DNA of 42,645 bases from a bacterium. Its GTDB lineage: Bacteria > Omnitrophota > Gorgyraeia > Duberdicusellales > 4484-171. Below, piece by piece: positions 1 through 7,411 of the stretch (positions are counted from its first letter, which is position 1; every line of letters starts with the position of its first letter). The notes below the pieces were generated by a model, which worked only from the letters and a program-made list of their open reading frames with translations, had not been told where the DNA came from and made no database searches. Made by a program: the position numbers and the translations under genes. Location: NCBI GenBank assembly GCA_021796115.1, contig JAJYOP010000014.1:1-42645 (forward strand). The letters run 5' to 3'.

Positions 1-1
1 C

Positions 2-49
2 TATCAAAATAAAAGCTATACCGAGGAATTAGTATTATCAGAGGTCTAA
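2..49 (+). CDS. C-terminal tail of an upstream gene (partial)
   Basis: An open frame enters from the left edge and stops at taa 47-49, giving 15 residues ending in ELVLSEV. It is too short to identify. Because it is followed at once by a tandem repeat that looks like the end of an insertion sequence, a transposase C-terminus is possible, but that is inference only. Confidence 0.3.
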   Translation, partial: YQNKSYTEELVLSEV

Positions 50-57
50 AAAGAGGC

Positions 58-96
58 CATTTTAACTTTGGTAAAAAAGGGACATTTTAACTTTGG
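58..96. repeat. Pair of 14-bp direct repeats, possible IS end
   Basis: The sequence cattttaactttgg occurs twice without mismatch, at 58-71 and 83-96, in a similar context (aagaggc and aagggac). IS21-family elements are known to carry short tandem repeats at their ends as transposase-binding sites, and this resembles one such end. The other end and a transposase lie outside the window, so the element type is not proven. Confidence 0.45.
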
Positions 97-119
97 CTTG
101 ACAAATAACATAATAATTA

Positions 120-147
120 TTGACATTTCAGCCGAATATGGTATAAA
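120..147 (+). promoter_or_regulatory. Promoter of rplM-rpsI
   Basis: TTGACA at 120-125 and TATAAA at 142-147 are separated by 16 bp, with a TG one base before the -10 (extended -10). It sits 30 bp upstream of the rplM start and its GGAGGT ribosome site (164-169). A second TTGACA at 98-103 directly abuts the repeat pair and may be a second or IS-borne -35. Confidence 0.75.
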
Positions 148-176
148 AATAAAATTCTCAACTGGAGGTATAAACA

Positions 177-602
177 GTGAAAAAAACCAGGTTTTTTAAC
201 GAAACAGACCGCAAATGGGTTTTAATTGATGCCAAAGATAAGGTTTTAGGCAGGCTTTCTACCCGCATAGCTAAAATACTACAGGGTAAAACCAAAGCAA
301 CCTATAGCCCGAATTTTTTATGTGGTGATAAAGTAGTAGTTATTAATGCAAGCCAGATAAAAATTACCGGAAATAAACTGGAAAATAAAATCTATGATAG
401 GTATTCAGGCTATCCCGGAGGGATCAAGACAATCAGCTTAAAAGACATGCAGGCCAAAAATCCTTCCCGCGCACTCTATTGTGCCGTAAGAGGCATGCTC
501 CCAAAAACCATGTTGGCCAAAAGAATGATTCGCGGACTTAAAATTTATCCCAATGAAAAATATGAACAAGTGGCTCAACAGCCAATAAAATTAGAGGTAT
601 AA
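177..602 (+). CDS. rplM: 50S ribosomal protein L13 (uL13)
   Basis: This 141-residue protein has the usual length of bacterial uL13, a large-subunit protein that binds 23S rRNA early in assembly. The N-terminal segment RKWVLIDAKDKVLGRLST and the central GDKVVVINA and ITGNKLENK segments are typical of the family, as is the RGMLPKTMLAKRM segment. Translation starts at GTG 177, supported by GGAGGT eight bases upstream; no ATG is available nearby. It is the first gene of the classical rplM-rpsI pair, one base before rpsI, under the strong promoter at 120-147. Identification is secure. Confidence 0.97.
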   Translation: MKKTRFFNETDRKWVLIDAKDKVLGRLSTRIAKILQGKTKATYSPNFLCGDKVVVINASQIKITGNKLENKIYDRYSGYPGGIKTISLKDMQAKNPSRALYCAVRGMLPKTMLAKRMIRGLKIYPNEKYEQVAQQPIKLEV

Positions 603-603
603 G

Positions 604-1005
604 ATGAGTGATACTGCAAAAACTATTTTTACTACAGGAAGGCGCAAAGATTCAGTAGCCAGAATTCGCCTGGTTCCTGAAGGCCAGGGAAAAATTACCA
701 TAAACGGAAGAGAACTTTCGAGCTATTTTAAATCTATAGATCAACTGTTGCAGGTAAAAAAACCCTTATCGGTCGTTGGCCTTTCCGAAAAATTCGATGT
801 GTTTGCCAATGTCAATGGCGGAGGCATAAATGGACAGGCAGGAGCGATAAGTCTGGGCATTTCCCGTGCGTTACTTATATTAAACCCCGAGTTAAGAGCT
901 GCGTTGCGTAAAGAAAATCTTCTTACCAGAGACCCACGAGCCAAAGAACGCAAAAAATACGGCCGTAAAGGCGCCCGCAGAAGATTCCAGTGGACCAAAC
1001 GTTAA
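604..1005 (+). CDS. rpsI: 30S ribosomal protein S9 (uS9)
   Basis: A 133-residue uS9 whose C-terminal tail reaches the ribosomal P site. The TTGRRKDSVARIRL start, the GGGINGQAGAISLGISRALL core and the basic tail RKKYGRKGARRRFQWTKR are hallmark segments; the terminal KR contacts P-site tRNA in known ribosomes. The ATG lies one base after the rplM stop, so the two are translationally coupled. No intrinsic terminator with a U-run follows, only a hairpin-forming repeat at 1041-1062 that could slow polymerase. Confidence 0.97.
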   Translation: MSDTAKTIFTTGRRKDSVARIRLVPEGQGKITINGRELSSYFKSIDQLLQVKKPLSVVGLSEKFDVFANVNGGGINGQAGAISLGISRALLILNPELRAALRKENLLTRDPRAKERKKYGRKGARRRFQWTKR

Positions 1006-1009
1006 TACA

Positions 1010-1160
1010 CAGATTATCACAGATGAAAATTGTGAGATGTTCACAGATAAAATTATCTGTGATAATTGCTGCCTGCCAACAGGCAGGAAAGATGAATGTG
1101 TACGAATAGTAAATGAATTTATTTGTGGTAATTCGTTCCAAATTCGTCGTAATTTGTTTC
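1010..1160. repeat. Composite intergenic hairpin repeat (CACAGAT, CTGCCTG and ACGAAT words)
   Basis: The gap after rpsI holds three repeat flavours in a row. TCACAGATA/TATCTGTGA (1041-1049 and 1054-1062) form a perfect 9-bp stem with a 4-base loop. CTGCCTG-ccaa-CAGGCAG (1069-1086) is a second stem and a copy of the element found inside addB. From about 1098 to 1160 come words of the type acgaat and taattcgt. No gene is supported here; the minus-strand ORF at 923-1162 is a shadow. Confidence 0.8.
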
Positions 1161-1194
1161 AAAAAACCTACCTGATTTCAATTTTTCAATAATC

Positions 1195-1223
1195 TTGACA
1201 ATTAAAGCAATTCGCGTTAATGT
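1195..1223 (+). promoter_or_regulatory. Possible promoter of ribBA
   Basis: TTGACA at 1195-1200 is followed after 17 bp by TAATGT at 1218-1223. The -35 is perfect and the -10 weak. It would give a leader of roughly 55 bases that contains the two-way hairpin at 1231-1269. Confidence 0.45.
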
Positions 1224-1230
1224 ATTTTAC

Positions 1231-1269
1231 CCCGCACCAGTCCCGCCTACGACGGTACAGTGCGGGACT
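1231..1269 (+). promoter_or_regulatory. Two mutually exclusive stems in the ribBA leader
   Basis: cccgcac (1231-1237) pairs with gtgcggg (1260-1266), and agtcccgc (1239-1246) pairs with gcgggact (1262-1269). Both use the same gcggg, so only one can form at a time. The second ends nine bases before the GGAGG ribosome site. It lacks the conserved boxes of the FMN riboswitch. It could instead be another mobile intergenic hairpin. Confidence 0.45.
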
Positions 1270-1286
1270 TCGCTTTCGGAGGCATA

Positions 1287-2474
1287 ATGTTTAGCCATAT
1301 CGAAGATGTAATTGAGGATATAAAACAAGGCAAATTCGTTATTGTCGTCGATGATGAAAAACGCGAGAATGAAGGAGACCTTGTTATAGCCGCCCAGTTT
1401 GTCACTCCGAGCGCAATAAACTTCATGATTAAAGAGGCCAGGGGCCTTGTTTGCGTACCGCTTACAAAGATAAGGGCAAAAGAGCTTGGCCTTTCTTCAA
1501 TGAATCATGCCATAAGTGAAGATCCTTTTAAAACCGCCTGGAAAATTTCTGTCGATGCCGCTTCAGGTATTACTACCGGCATCTCTGCATTTGATCGCGC
1601 AAGAACCATTGAAGTTTTAATTGATCAAAAAAGCACAGGCAATGATTTAATTAAGCCAGGCCACAGTTTTCCTCTTGAGGCAAAAGATGGCGGAGTTTTA
1701 GTCAGGTCCGGCCATACGGAAGCGGCAGTTGATTTAGCGAAACTTTCCGGTCTTATCCCCGCTGGCGTAATTTGCGAAATAATCAACGAAGATGGAACGA
1801 TGAGCCGTCTCCCGGAACTTGTAGAATTTGCGAAAAAACATAATTTAAAAATTTGCACCATTGCTTCGCTTATCGAATACCGCAGGAAAAAAGAAAAATT
1901 AATAAATCTTATTGAAAAAATAAATTTGCCAACCGATTATGGAAATTTTACGATGCATCTTTATGAATCGCTGATAGATAAAAGCGAACACATTGCAATT
2001 GTTTCCGGAACAATAACCGATGAGCCGCTTATTGTGCGCGTTCATTCGGAGTGCCTTACCGGTGATGTATTTTTGTCACGGCGCTGCGATTGCGGAAAAC
2101 AACTGCACAGATGCCTTGAATTAATTGCCAAATCAGGCGGTGTTGTTCTCTATATGCGCCAGGAAGGCAGAGGTATCGGTTTAAAAAATAAAATAAAGGC
2201 TTATGGCCTGCAGGAAAAAGGGACGGATACGGTTGATGCCAATAAACTTTTAGGCTTTGCTTCCGATTTAAGGGATTATGGCATCGGCGCACAAATATTG
2301 GTTGAGCTTGGCGTTAAAAAAATAAGATTATTAACCAACAACCCAAAAAAAATCATCGGGCTTGAAGGCTACGGTCTTGAAATCGTCGAAAGAATTCCGA
2401 TAAAAACAGATACTTGCGCCGAGAATGAAAAATATCTTAATACAAAAAAAGAGAGGATGGATCACATTTTATGA
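1287..2474 (+). CDS. ribBA: Bifunctional DHBP synthase / GTP cyclohydrolase II
   Basis: This 395-residue enzyme carries out the two entry reactions of riboflavin synthesis: ribulose 5-phosphate to 3,4-dihydroxy-2-butanone 4-phosphate, and GTP ring opening. The N-terminal RibB half (about 1-200) has DDEKRENEGDL, TTGISAFDRARTI and GHTEAAVDLAKLSG. The RibA half (about 205-390) has the zinc-binding SECLTGDVFLSRRCDCG, RQEGRGIGL and the LLTNNPKKI segment. I chose ATG 1287 because GGAGG lies at 1278-1282; the ORF track extends nine codons to a GTG inside the leader hairpin, which is unlikely. The next gene is ribH, separated by a long hairpin repeat. Confidence 0.95.
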   Translation: MFSHIEDVIEDIKQGKFVIVVDDEKRENEGDLVIAAQFVTPSAINFMIKEARGLVCVPLTKIRAKELGLSSMNHAISEDPFKTAWKISVDAASGITTGISAFDRARTIEVLIDQKSTGNDLIKPGHSFPLEAKDGGVLVRSGHTEAAVDLAKLSGLIPAGVICEIINEDGTMSRLPELVEFAKKHNLKICTIASLIEYRRKKEKLINLIEKINLPTDYGNFTMHLYESLIDKSEHIAIVSGTITDEPLIVRVHSECLTGDVFLSRRCDCGKQLHRCLELIAKSGGVVLYMRQEGRGIGLKNKIKAYGLQEKGTDTVDANKLLGFASDLRDYGIGAQILVELGVKKIRLLTNNPKKIIGLEGYGLEIVERIPIKTDTCAENEKYLNTKKERMDHIL

Positions 2475-2475
2475 A

Positions 2476-2575
2476 AACACAGATGAGCACAGATAAAAAA
2501 TCGCAAGATGATCACAGATAAAATCATCTGTGGTAACCTTGTGATTTGCCATCTGTGGCTGTCTGTGGAAAAAAG
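2476..2575. repeat. About 100-bp long-hairpin repeat, CACAGAT flavour
   Basis: Two arms of about 43 bases are imperfect inverted copies of each other, built from the word cacagat in near-regular spacing. The core is CACAGAT (2513-2519), a 6-base loop and ATCTGTG (2526-2532). A flanking pair, aaatcgcaag and cttgtgattt, extends it. It fills the whole ribBA-ribH gap up to the ribosome site of ribH. Confidence 0.8.
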
Positions 2576-2587
2576 GGAGGAAAAAAC

Positions 2588-3046
2588 ATGAAAGAGATTA
2601 CAGGCAATTATTCAGGAAAAGGAAAAAAAATCGCAATCATCATTTCACGTTTTAATGAATTCATCAGCAACGAACTCTTTAGCGGCTGTGTTGATACACT
2701 GAAAAAATCCGGAGTTGACGAAAAAGATTTAACTGCCGTCTGGACTCCCGGCGCATTCGAAATACCGCAAGTTCTTTCTAAAATGGATACAAAAAAATTC
2801 GATGCAGTAATCACTCTGGGAGTTATTATTAGAGGAGATACTCCCCATTTTGATTACATTGCTTCAGAGGTTGCAAAAGGTATTGCGAAAATTTCTTTAG
2901 ATAAAAATGTCCCAATTGCCTTTGGTATTATTACTGCTGAAACAATAGAGCAAGCCATAGAAAGAGCCGGAACAAAGCAAGGCAATAAAGGAAGAGACGT
3001 TGCTCTTATCGCTCTCGAAATGTCCAATATTTATACGCAAATATAG
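2588..3046 (+). CDS. ribH: 6,7-dimethyl-8-ribityllumazine synthase
   Basis: A 152-residue lumazine synthase, which condenses the RibB product with the pyrimidine made by RibA and RibD. The family segments are in order: SRFNEFISNELFSG, VWTPGAFEIP, GVIIRGDTPHFDYI, VPIAFGIIT and the final basic AGTKQGNKGRDVALIALEM. Start ATG 2588 is fixed by GGGAGG seven bases upstream; the track start at 2546 is a TTG inside the preceding repeat. It is a typical neighbour of nusB, which follows. Confidence 0.96.
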   Translation: MKEITGNYSGKGKKIAIIISRFNEFISNELFSGCVDTLKKSGVDEKDLTAVWTPGAFEIPQVLSKMDTKKFDAVITLGVIIRGDTPHFDYIASEVAKGIAKISLDKNVPIAFGIITAETIEQAIERAGTKQGNKGRDVALIALEMSNIYTQI

Positions 3047-3052
3047 ATAGAT

Positions 3053-3125
3053 AATAGATAGGAGATGGCAGATGAGAGATAGGATTATCTGTATAACCGA
3101 TATCTGCAATCTGCTATCCCTTGCT
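3053..3125. repeat. Intergenic hairpin repeat, degenerate AGATA/TATCT words
   Basis: The ribH-nusB gap contains ggcagatgagagataggattatctgtataaccgatatctgcaatctg-type sequence, where agata and cagat words on the left are answered by tatct and atctg on the right. This is an imperfect member of the hairpin class seen at 1041 and 2513. No gene is present. Confidence 0.55.
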
Positions 3126-3142
3126 GTTTTATTCTAAAAACT

Positions 3143-3595
3143 ATGCGCTTAAGGTCAAAAGCACGAGAAGTTGTCGTTCATATTCTCTACCAGGTAGAGA
3201 TAGCTAAGACCGACTACAAAGAAGCTTTCCGCAATTACCTCGAAAATTACCCCCAGAAACAGGAAGTTGTTGATTTTTCTCTAATGCTTATCGAAGGTGT
3301 CATGAAAAATCTTACCCTCCTCGATTCTCTGATAAAGAAATACGTTAAAAACTGGGAAATAGAGAGAATGGCGGTTATAGACAGGAATGTTTTAAGAATG
3401 GCAGCTTTCGAAATAATATTTCTCGAAGAAATCCCGCCCAAGGTTTCGATAAATGAAGCAATAGAATTGGCTAAACGTTTTGGTGACGTTGATTCTCCGC
3501 GATTTGTAAATGGCGTGCTGGATAAGATTTACAAGATGGAGAGTAAAAAAGCAGATTCTAGCGTAAAAGTCGAAGAACTGAAGAAAACTGAATAG
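3143..3595 (+). CDS. nusB: Transcription antitermination factor NusB
   Basis: A 150-residue all-helical NusB, which with NusE binds boxA RNA in rRNA leaders. Family segments seen are RSKAREVVVHILYQVEI at the start, WEIERMAVIDRNVLRMAAFEI in the middle and the C-terminal KVSINEAIELAKRFG followed by SPRFVNGVLDKI. The ATG has no recognisable Shine-Dalgarno sequence. The ribH-nusB order is conserved in many bacteria. The final 20 residues or so are a Lys/Glu-rich tail beyond the core fold. Confidence 0.95.
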   Translation: MRLRSKAREVVVHILYQVEIAKTDYKEAFRNYLENYPQKQEVVDFSLMLIEGVMKNLTLLDSLIKKYVKNWEIERMAVIDRNVLRMAAFEIIFLEEIPPKVSINEAIELAKRFGDVDSPRFVNGVLDKIYKMESKKADSSVKVEELKKTE

Positions 3596-3656
3596 TTTTT
3601 GAATCAGCTGCCCCCTTCCTTTTATTAAAAATGGCCTACGGGCTCCAAAAATATTT

Positions 3657-4511
3657 ATGAACTGGGAAAATACAAAAGACAATTTAGAGGCCAAGGTAGA
3701 CCTTCACATCCATTCCAATTTCTCCGACAGCGATTTAACCATCGAAGATATTTTTAAAACCGCAAGATTAAAAGAGCTTTTTGCAATCGCCATAACTGAT
3801 CACGATACGGTTGATGGATTAGAAGAAGCAAAACGCTACAGCGCAATTTATGATATAGAACTCATCGAGGGCATTGAATTAAGCACGCAGAAAGACGACG
3901 CGGAAATCCATATCCTGGGGTATTTCCTGGATTCCAGTAATCACAAATTGAAAGAAGAACTTAGTAATATAAAAAAATTAAGAAAAGAACGCCTTTGTGG
4001 TATGATTCGAAAATTAAACGAGCTCAAGTTCAATTTAGACGAAAAAGCAATTTTGTCGCGGGTGAAAAATGCTATGCCAACCAGGCTGCATCTTGCTTTA
4101 GAACTTGTAAAAAAAGGGAAGGTAAAAACCTTAAGAGAAGGGTTTGAAAAATATCTTTCGCCAGGTAAACCAGGCTATCTTTCGCGTTTTAAATATTCAG
4201 TAAAAGAAGGCATCAATTTGATTAAAAGTTACGGCGGGCTAGCTTTCTTAGCCCATCCGCAGCTGATTCCAGATAAATCATGGATTGAAGAATTTATCGA
4301 ACTTGGCATTGACGGCCTGGAAATTGCCTATCCGCGCCTTTCCGCTGCAAAAAGTTTATTATATAAAGAGACGGCTGATAAATTCGGGATATTAAAAAGC
4401 GGTGGCTCTGATGCCCATGGCAGTTATAAAGAATTTATTCAAATAGGAGAAGTGTTTGTTCCCTACGCCTGGGTTATCGAGATGAAGAAAAGAATAAATA
4501 TTTTAAAATGA
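3657..4511 (+). CDS. PHP-domain phosphoesterase (TrpH/YciV type)
   Basis: A 284-residue protein with the PHP metal-binding motifs in order: DLHIHSNFSDSD near residue 16, ITDHDTVDGLEEA near 42, EGIELS near 68, EIHILGYF, LAHPQLI near 200 and GGSDAHG near 250. Relatives such as E. coli YciV (RNase AM) are nucleases or nucleotide phosphatases; which one applies here cannot be told. No ribosome site is seen. Its stop overlaps the ribD start by four bases (ATGA), so the two are translationally coupled. In this riboflavin setting it might supply a missing phosphatase, but that is speculation. Confidence 0.85.
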   Translation: MNWENTKDNLEAKVDLHIHSNFSDSDLTIEDIFKTARLKELFAIAITDHDTVDGLEEAKRYSAIYDIELIEGIELSTQKDDAEIHILGYFLDSSNHKLKEELSNIKKLRKERLCGMIRKLNELKFNLDEKAILSRVKNAMPTRLHLALELVKKGKVKTLREGFEKYLSPGKPGYLSRFKYSVKEGINLIKSYGGLAFLAHPQLIPDKSWIEEFIELGIDGLEIAYPRLSAAKSLLYKETADKFGILKSGGSDAHGSYKEFIQIGEVFVPYAWVIEMKKRINILK

Positions 4512-5596
4512 AGCGGAATAAAAACGATATTTTTTTTCTTAAGCAGGCTTTCCAAATAGCCAAAAAAGCCGAAGGCTTTACTTCCCCAAATCCATTAGTC
4601 GGCGCGCTTATCGTTAAAAATGATAAGATTATTTCGCAAGGATACCATAAAAAAGCCGGATTGGCCCACGCGGAAATCGAAGCGATTAGAAAAGCAAAGC
4701 AAAATTTAAAAGGATCAACGCTTTATATAAATTTAGAACCATGCTGTCATTTCGGTAAAACTCCGCCATGCGTCGATGAAGTTATAAAATCAGGCATAAG
4801 GCGCGCAGTTATTTCTACCGTAGACCCAAACCCAAAGGTATGTAACAATTCTATAAGAAAAATGAAACAGGCAGGTATTAAAGTTAGGCTGGGCTTACTC
4901 CGAAAAGAAGCAGAGAAGCTTAACGAGGTATTCTTTAAGAATATGAAGGAGAATCGGCCTTTTGTGGTTGCTAAATTAGCGCAAACGCTTGATGGAAAAA
5001 TTGCCGCTTCTTCCGGAATTTCAAAATGGATTACCTCTGGATGCAGCCGTAAATTCGCAAAAGGTTTACGCGATAAATACGATTCCGTCGTAGTTGGAAT
5101 CAATACGGTATTAAAAGATAACCCGAAGCTTAACGGCTTAAGAAAAATACCCTACAAAGTGGTAATTGACCCCGATTTACGTATAAACAAAAATATTTTT
5201 ATCGTCAAGCATAATCCGGGGAAGCTGATAGTTTTTATTTCAAAAAAAAATAAATCGAACAAAGTTATAAAAGGAGCCAGAATAATTCCCATAAAGGAGA
5301 GAAAAGGAAGATTAGATTTAAACTCTATGCTGCTTGAGCTGTTTAGATTAGGTATAACCTCCTGTTTTGTCGAAGGCGGGTCGCAGACTTTAGGGAATTT
5401 CTTAGACGCAAAACTTATCGATAAGATGCACTTTTTTATCTCGCCAAAAATATTAGGCGGAAAATATGCGCTTACTTCGATAGGCGCAGAAGGTTATGAA
5501 TCACTCGATAAATGTCCTTATTTGAAAGAACCGGAAATAAAAAAAATAGGCCCGGATATTTTAGTAACCGGTTACCCTTCTTATGACGGAAAATAA
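4508..5596 (+). CDS. ribD: Riboflavin deaminase-reductase RibD
   Basis: A 362-residue bifunctional enzyme that deaminates and then reduces the GTP cyclohydrolase II product. The N-terminal zinc deaminase has the LAHAEIEAI motif (about 57) and PCCHFGKTPPC (about 78). The reductase half starts at VAKLAQTLDGKIA (about 155) and has SKWITS, VVVGINTVLKDNPKL and VEGGSQTLGNFLD. Start ATG 4508 overlaps the PHP gene by four bases, and the end overlaps the nitroreductase start by 14 bases. With ribBA and ribH it leaves only the dephosphorylation and riboflavin synthase steps without a gene in the window. Confidence 0.95.
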   Translation: MKRNKNDIFFLKQAFQIAKKAEGFTSPNPLVGALIVKNDKIISQGYHKKAGLAHAEIEAIRKAKQNLKGSTLYINLEPCCHFGKTPPCVDEVIKSGIRRAVISTVDPNPKVCNNSIRKMKQAGIKVRLGLLRKEAEKLNEVFFKNMKENRPFVVAKLAQTLDGKIAASSGISKWITSGCSRKFAKGLRDKYDSVVVGINTVLKDNPKLNGLRKIPYKVVIDPDLRINKNIFIVKHNPGKLIVFISKKNKSNKVIKGARIIPIKERKGRLDLNSMLLELFRLGITSCFVEGGSQTLGNFLDAKLIDKMHFFISPKILGGKYALTSIGAEGYESLDKCPYLKEPEIKKIGPDILVTGYPSYDGK

Positions 5597-6167
5597 TTTA
5601 TATAAATTAATCATTCGAAGGCGTTCCATAAGGCTTTTTAAGCAGAAAAAAGTTTCCTTTGATATAATCGAAAAGATTATAGATTGCGCTAGGCTCGCGC
5701 CTTCGGCAGCAAATTTGCAATTCATTGATTATTTGGTTGTCGATAAAGATGCTTTAAATAAAAAAGTCTTTGCGGCTTTAACTTTTGCTGCCTATATTTA
5801 TCCAAAACGCACGCCCCCAAATGGTAGAGAACCCACTTTCTACATAATCTTGCTGGTTAATAGGCATCGCACCAAAGAGCCGAATTTACGCGATATCGGA
5901 CTAGCAGCAGAAAACATATTAATTTCTTTGCTCACGTTTAATCTTGGAGGGTGCTGCCTGCAGAATATCGATAAAGACAAAATAAGAAAAGAATTAAAAA
6001 TCAGCGACAATTATGAAATAGATTCTTTAATTGCCGCAGGATATCCGGACGAAGCGCCCAGGCTCGAAACCGATTCTGTGAATGTGAAATATTGGCTCGA
6101 TGATAATGATTGTTTACATGTTCCCAAACGGCCGCTAAAAGATGTTTTACATTACAATAATATATAG
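5583..6167 (+). CDS. Nitroreductase-family FMN oxidoreductase
   Basis: A 194-residue protein of the nitroreductase fold, which binds FMN and uses NAD(P)H. Visible are the RRRSIRLFKQKKV FMN-binding start, ARLAPSAANLQ, the DIGLAAENILISLLTFNLGGC helix and the closing LIAAGYPDEAP segment. The start lies 14 bases inside ribD, so expression with the riboflavin genes is likely, which suits a flavin enzyme. The substrate cannot be inferred. Confidence 0.85.
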   Translation: MTENNLYKLIIRRRSIRLFKQKKVSFDIIEKIIDCARLAPSAANLQFIDYLVVDKDALNKKVFAALTFAAYIYPKRTPPNGREPTFYIILLVNRHRTKEPNLRDIGLAAENILISLLTFNLGGCCLQNIDKDKIRKELKISDNYEIDSLIAAGYPDEAPRLETDSVNVKYWLDDNDCLHVPKRPLKDVLHYNNI

Positions 6168-6342
6168 GAGATTTTCCAGCAGATGGCCACAGATTGGAAA
6201 TTACACCTGCCTGCCGGCAGGCACTCGGGAAGGATAGCCCGGGGGATGAATCCAGCCCTTCGAGAAGGGTTGGATGAATGCCTTTTTGGGATTTCTGCTT
6301 TAGGAGGAAGCCACGGTTTAGTCCGTGGCGCTTCACTAAAAT
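6168..6342. repeat. Stack of four short intergenic hairpins
   Basis: This gap before mazG holds cacagat remnants (6188), the perfect palindrome TGCCTGCCGGCAGGCA (6208-6223), atccagccctt/aagggttggat (6250-6260 and 6265-6275), and gccacgg/ccgtggc around a tttagt loop (6310-6329). The minus-strand ORFs drawn across it are only read-through of these palindromes. No gene is seen. Confidence 0.75.
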
Positions 6343-6999
6343 ATGAAAGAATTTGATAAATTTGTCGAGATAATAAGATTACTGCGTTCGCCAAAGGGAT
6401 GCCCCTGGGACAGGGCGCAAAAAATCGATAATTATAAGAAATTTTTGTTAGAAGAAGCTTATGAACTGATTGATGAAATAAACCAGAATAAACCGGAAGC
6501 GGTAAAAGAGGAGTTGGGAGACCTTCTTATCATCCTTGTGGTTCTTGCCGAGATGTTTGACGAAAAAGGCAAATTTAACCTTGCTCAAGTATTAGATGGC
6601 GTAAGCCAGAAACTTATCGTGCGCCACCCCCATGTTTTTGCTAAAGAGAAGTTAAAGACTGACAAAGAGGTTTTAGCTTACTGGATAAAACATAAAGCTA
6701 AACATAAACAAAGAAAAACTATAAAAGAAAGACTTCCGCGTATGGCGCCGGCACTTTTGCTTGCTGATATCTTTTTTAAGGAGTTTTTTTCAGTAAATAA
6801 AGATAAGAAAGAAAAGCCGTCATTAATTTTACAAAGGATAAAGAAATCCACCGCAAGGCTGCATAGATTTCATAATAAGAGAAACCTTCTTGCGCAAGTT
6901 CTGTTTGATATGGCTAGTTTTGCTTCGGCTAATCATATCGACCTTGAAAACGCCTTAAGAGAAAAAATTATGCATGAAGCCAGCAAAGCATCTTATTAA
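6343..6999 (+). CDS. mazG: MazG-type nucleoside triphosphate pyrophosphohydrolase
   Basis: A 218-residue all-helical NTP pyrophosphohydrolase, expected to turn non-canonical or excess NTPs into NMP and pyrophosphate. The first MazG domain (about 5-115) is intact, with GCPWDRAQ, the EEAYELIDEI helix and EELGDLLIILVV, which supply the Mg-binding acidic residues. The second half is shorter and less typical than in the 263-residue E. coli protein. CPWDRAQK replaces the usual CPWDxxQT. No Shine-Dalgarno site is near the ATG. Confidence 0.9.
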   Translation: MKEFDKFVEIIRLLRSPKGCPWDRAQKIDNYKKFLLEEAYELIDEINQNKPEAVKEELGDLLIILVVLAEMFDEKGKFNLAQVLDGVSQKLIVRHPHVFAKEKLKTDKEVLAYWIKHKAKHKQRKTIKERLPRMAPALLLADIFFKEFFSVNKDKKEKPSLILQRIKKSTARLHRFHNKRNLLAQVLFDMASFASANHIDLENALREKIMHEASKASY

Positions 7000-7015
7000 A
7001 ATAAATCTTGTTTTA

Positions 7016-7044
7016 TTGGTTATTTAACGATTTTGTATTATAAT
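7016..7044 (+). promoter_or_regulatory. Promoter giving a probable leaderless mRNA
   Basis: TTGGTT (7016-7021), 17 bp, then a perfect TATAAT (7039-7044). Transcription would start near 7051, one or two bases before the ATG of the PilZ-like gene at 7053, and there is no ribosome site. Confidence 0.7.
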
Positions 7045-7052
7045 TATACCCT

Positions 7053-7400
7053 ATGGCAAATAACAGAAGACTTCTCAGGCTAAAAGTTTGTGATTTCCTT
7101 GAGATACGCAATGTAAACGAAGTGGCTAAATCCGTAAAAGCAACGGCCAGAGATTTGACGCCCATGGGCATATGTTTTTCTTCCGAAGTTGAATGGAAGC
7201 GGGGGCATGTGCTTCTAATTAACTATTTCATCCCTGAGGAATTCGAATCGATTAAATTAAAAGTAGCCATAGTCTGGTCTGAATTTATCGATACGGAGAA
7301 AGGTTATTTTTGCGGCGGAGAAATCACGGAAGTAGAAAAAGGAAAACAGGAAAAATTCGCCAATTATTACGCCAGAAGACTGAAAGACCTTTCTATTTAA
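7053..7400 (+). CDS. PilZ-like domain protein (putative c-di-GMP binder)
   Basis: A 115-residue single-domain protein. The N-terminal RRLLRLKV and the DLTPMGICFSSE segment resemble the RxxxR and (D/N)xSxxG motifs by which PilZ domains bind cyclic di-GMP; here the second motif reads DLTPMG, with Thr for Ser. The rest is a predicted beta-barrel (HVLLINYFIP, LKVAIVWSEF, YFCGGEI). No transmembrane segment is present. It has its own promoter. PilZ proteins often regulate pili or secretion, and a secretion/pilus system lies 26 kb away, but a link is not shown. Confidence 0.7.
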   Translation: MANNRRLLRLKVCDFLEIRNVNEVAKSVKATARDLTPMGICFSSEVEWKRGHVLLINYFIPEEFESIKLKVAIVWSEFIDTEKGYFCGGEITEVEKGKQEKFANYYARRLKDLSI

Positions 7401-7411
7401 GGGTTAGACCT

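Noticed and set aside
923-1162. 79-aa minus-strand ORF after rpsI
   Set aside because: It reads the intergenic hairpin repeats and the end of rpsI in reverse.
1195-1287. FMN riboswitch upstream of ribBA
   Set aside because: The leader is too short and lacks the conserved RFN boxes; only competing hairpins are visible.
6001-6394. Two minus-strand ORFs (111 and 80 aa) across the nitroreductase-mazG gap
   Set aside because: They are read-through of palindromes and of flanking plus-strand genes; the peptides ACRQAG and LPAGR come from the palindromic repeat.
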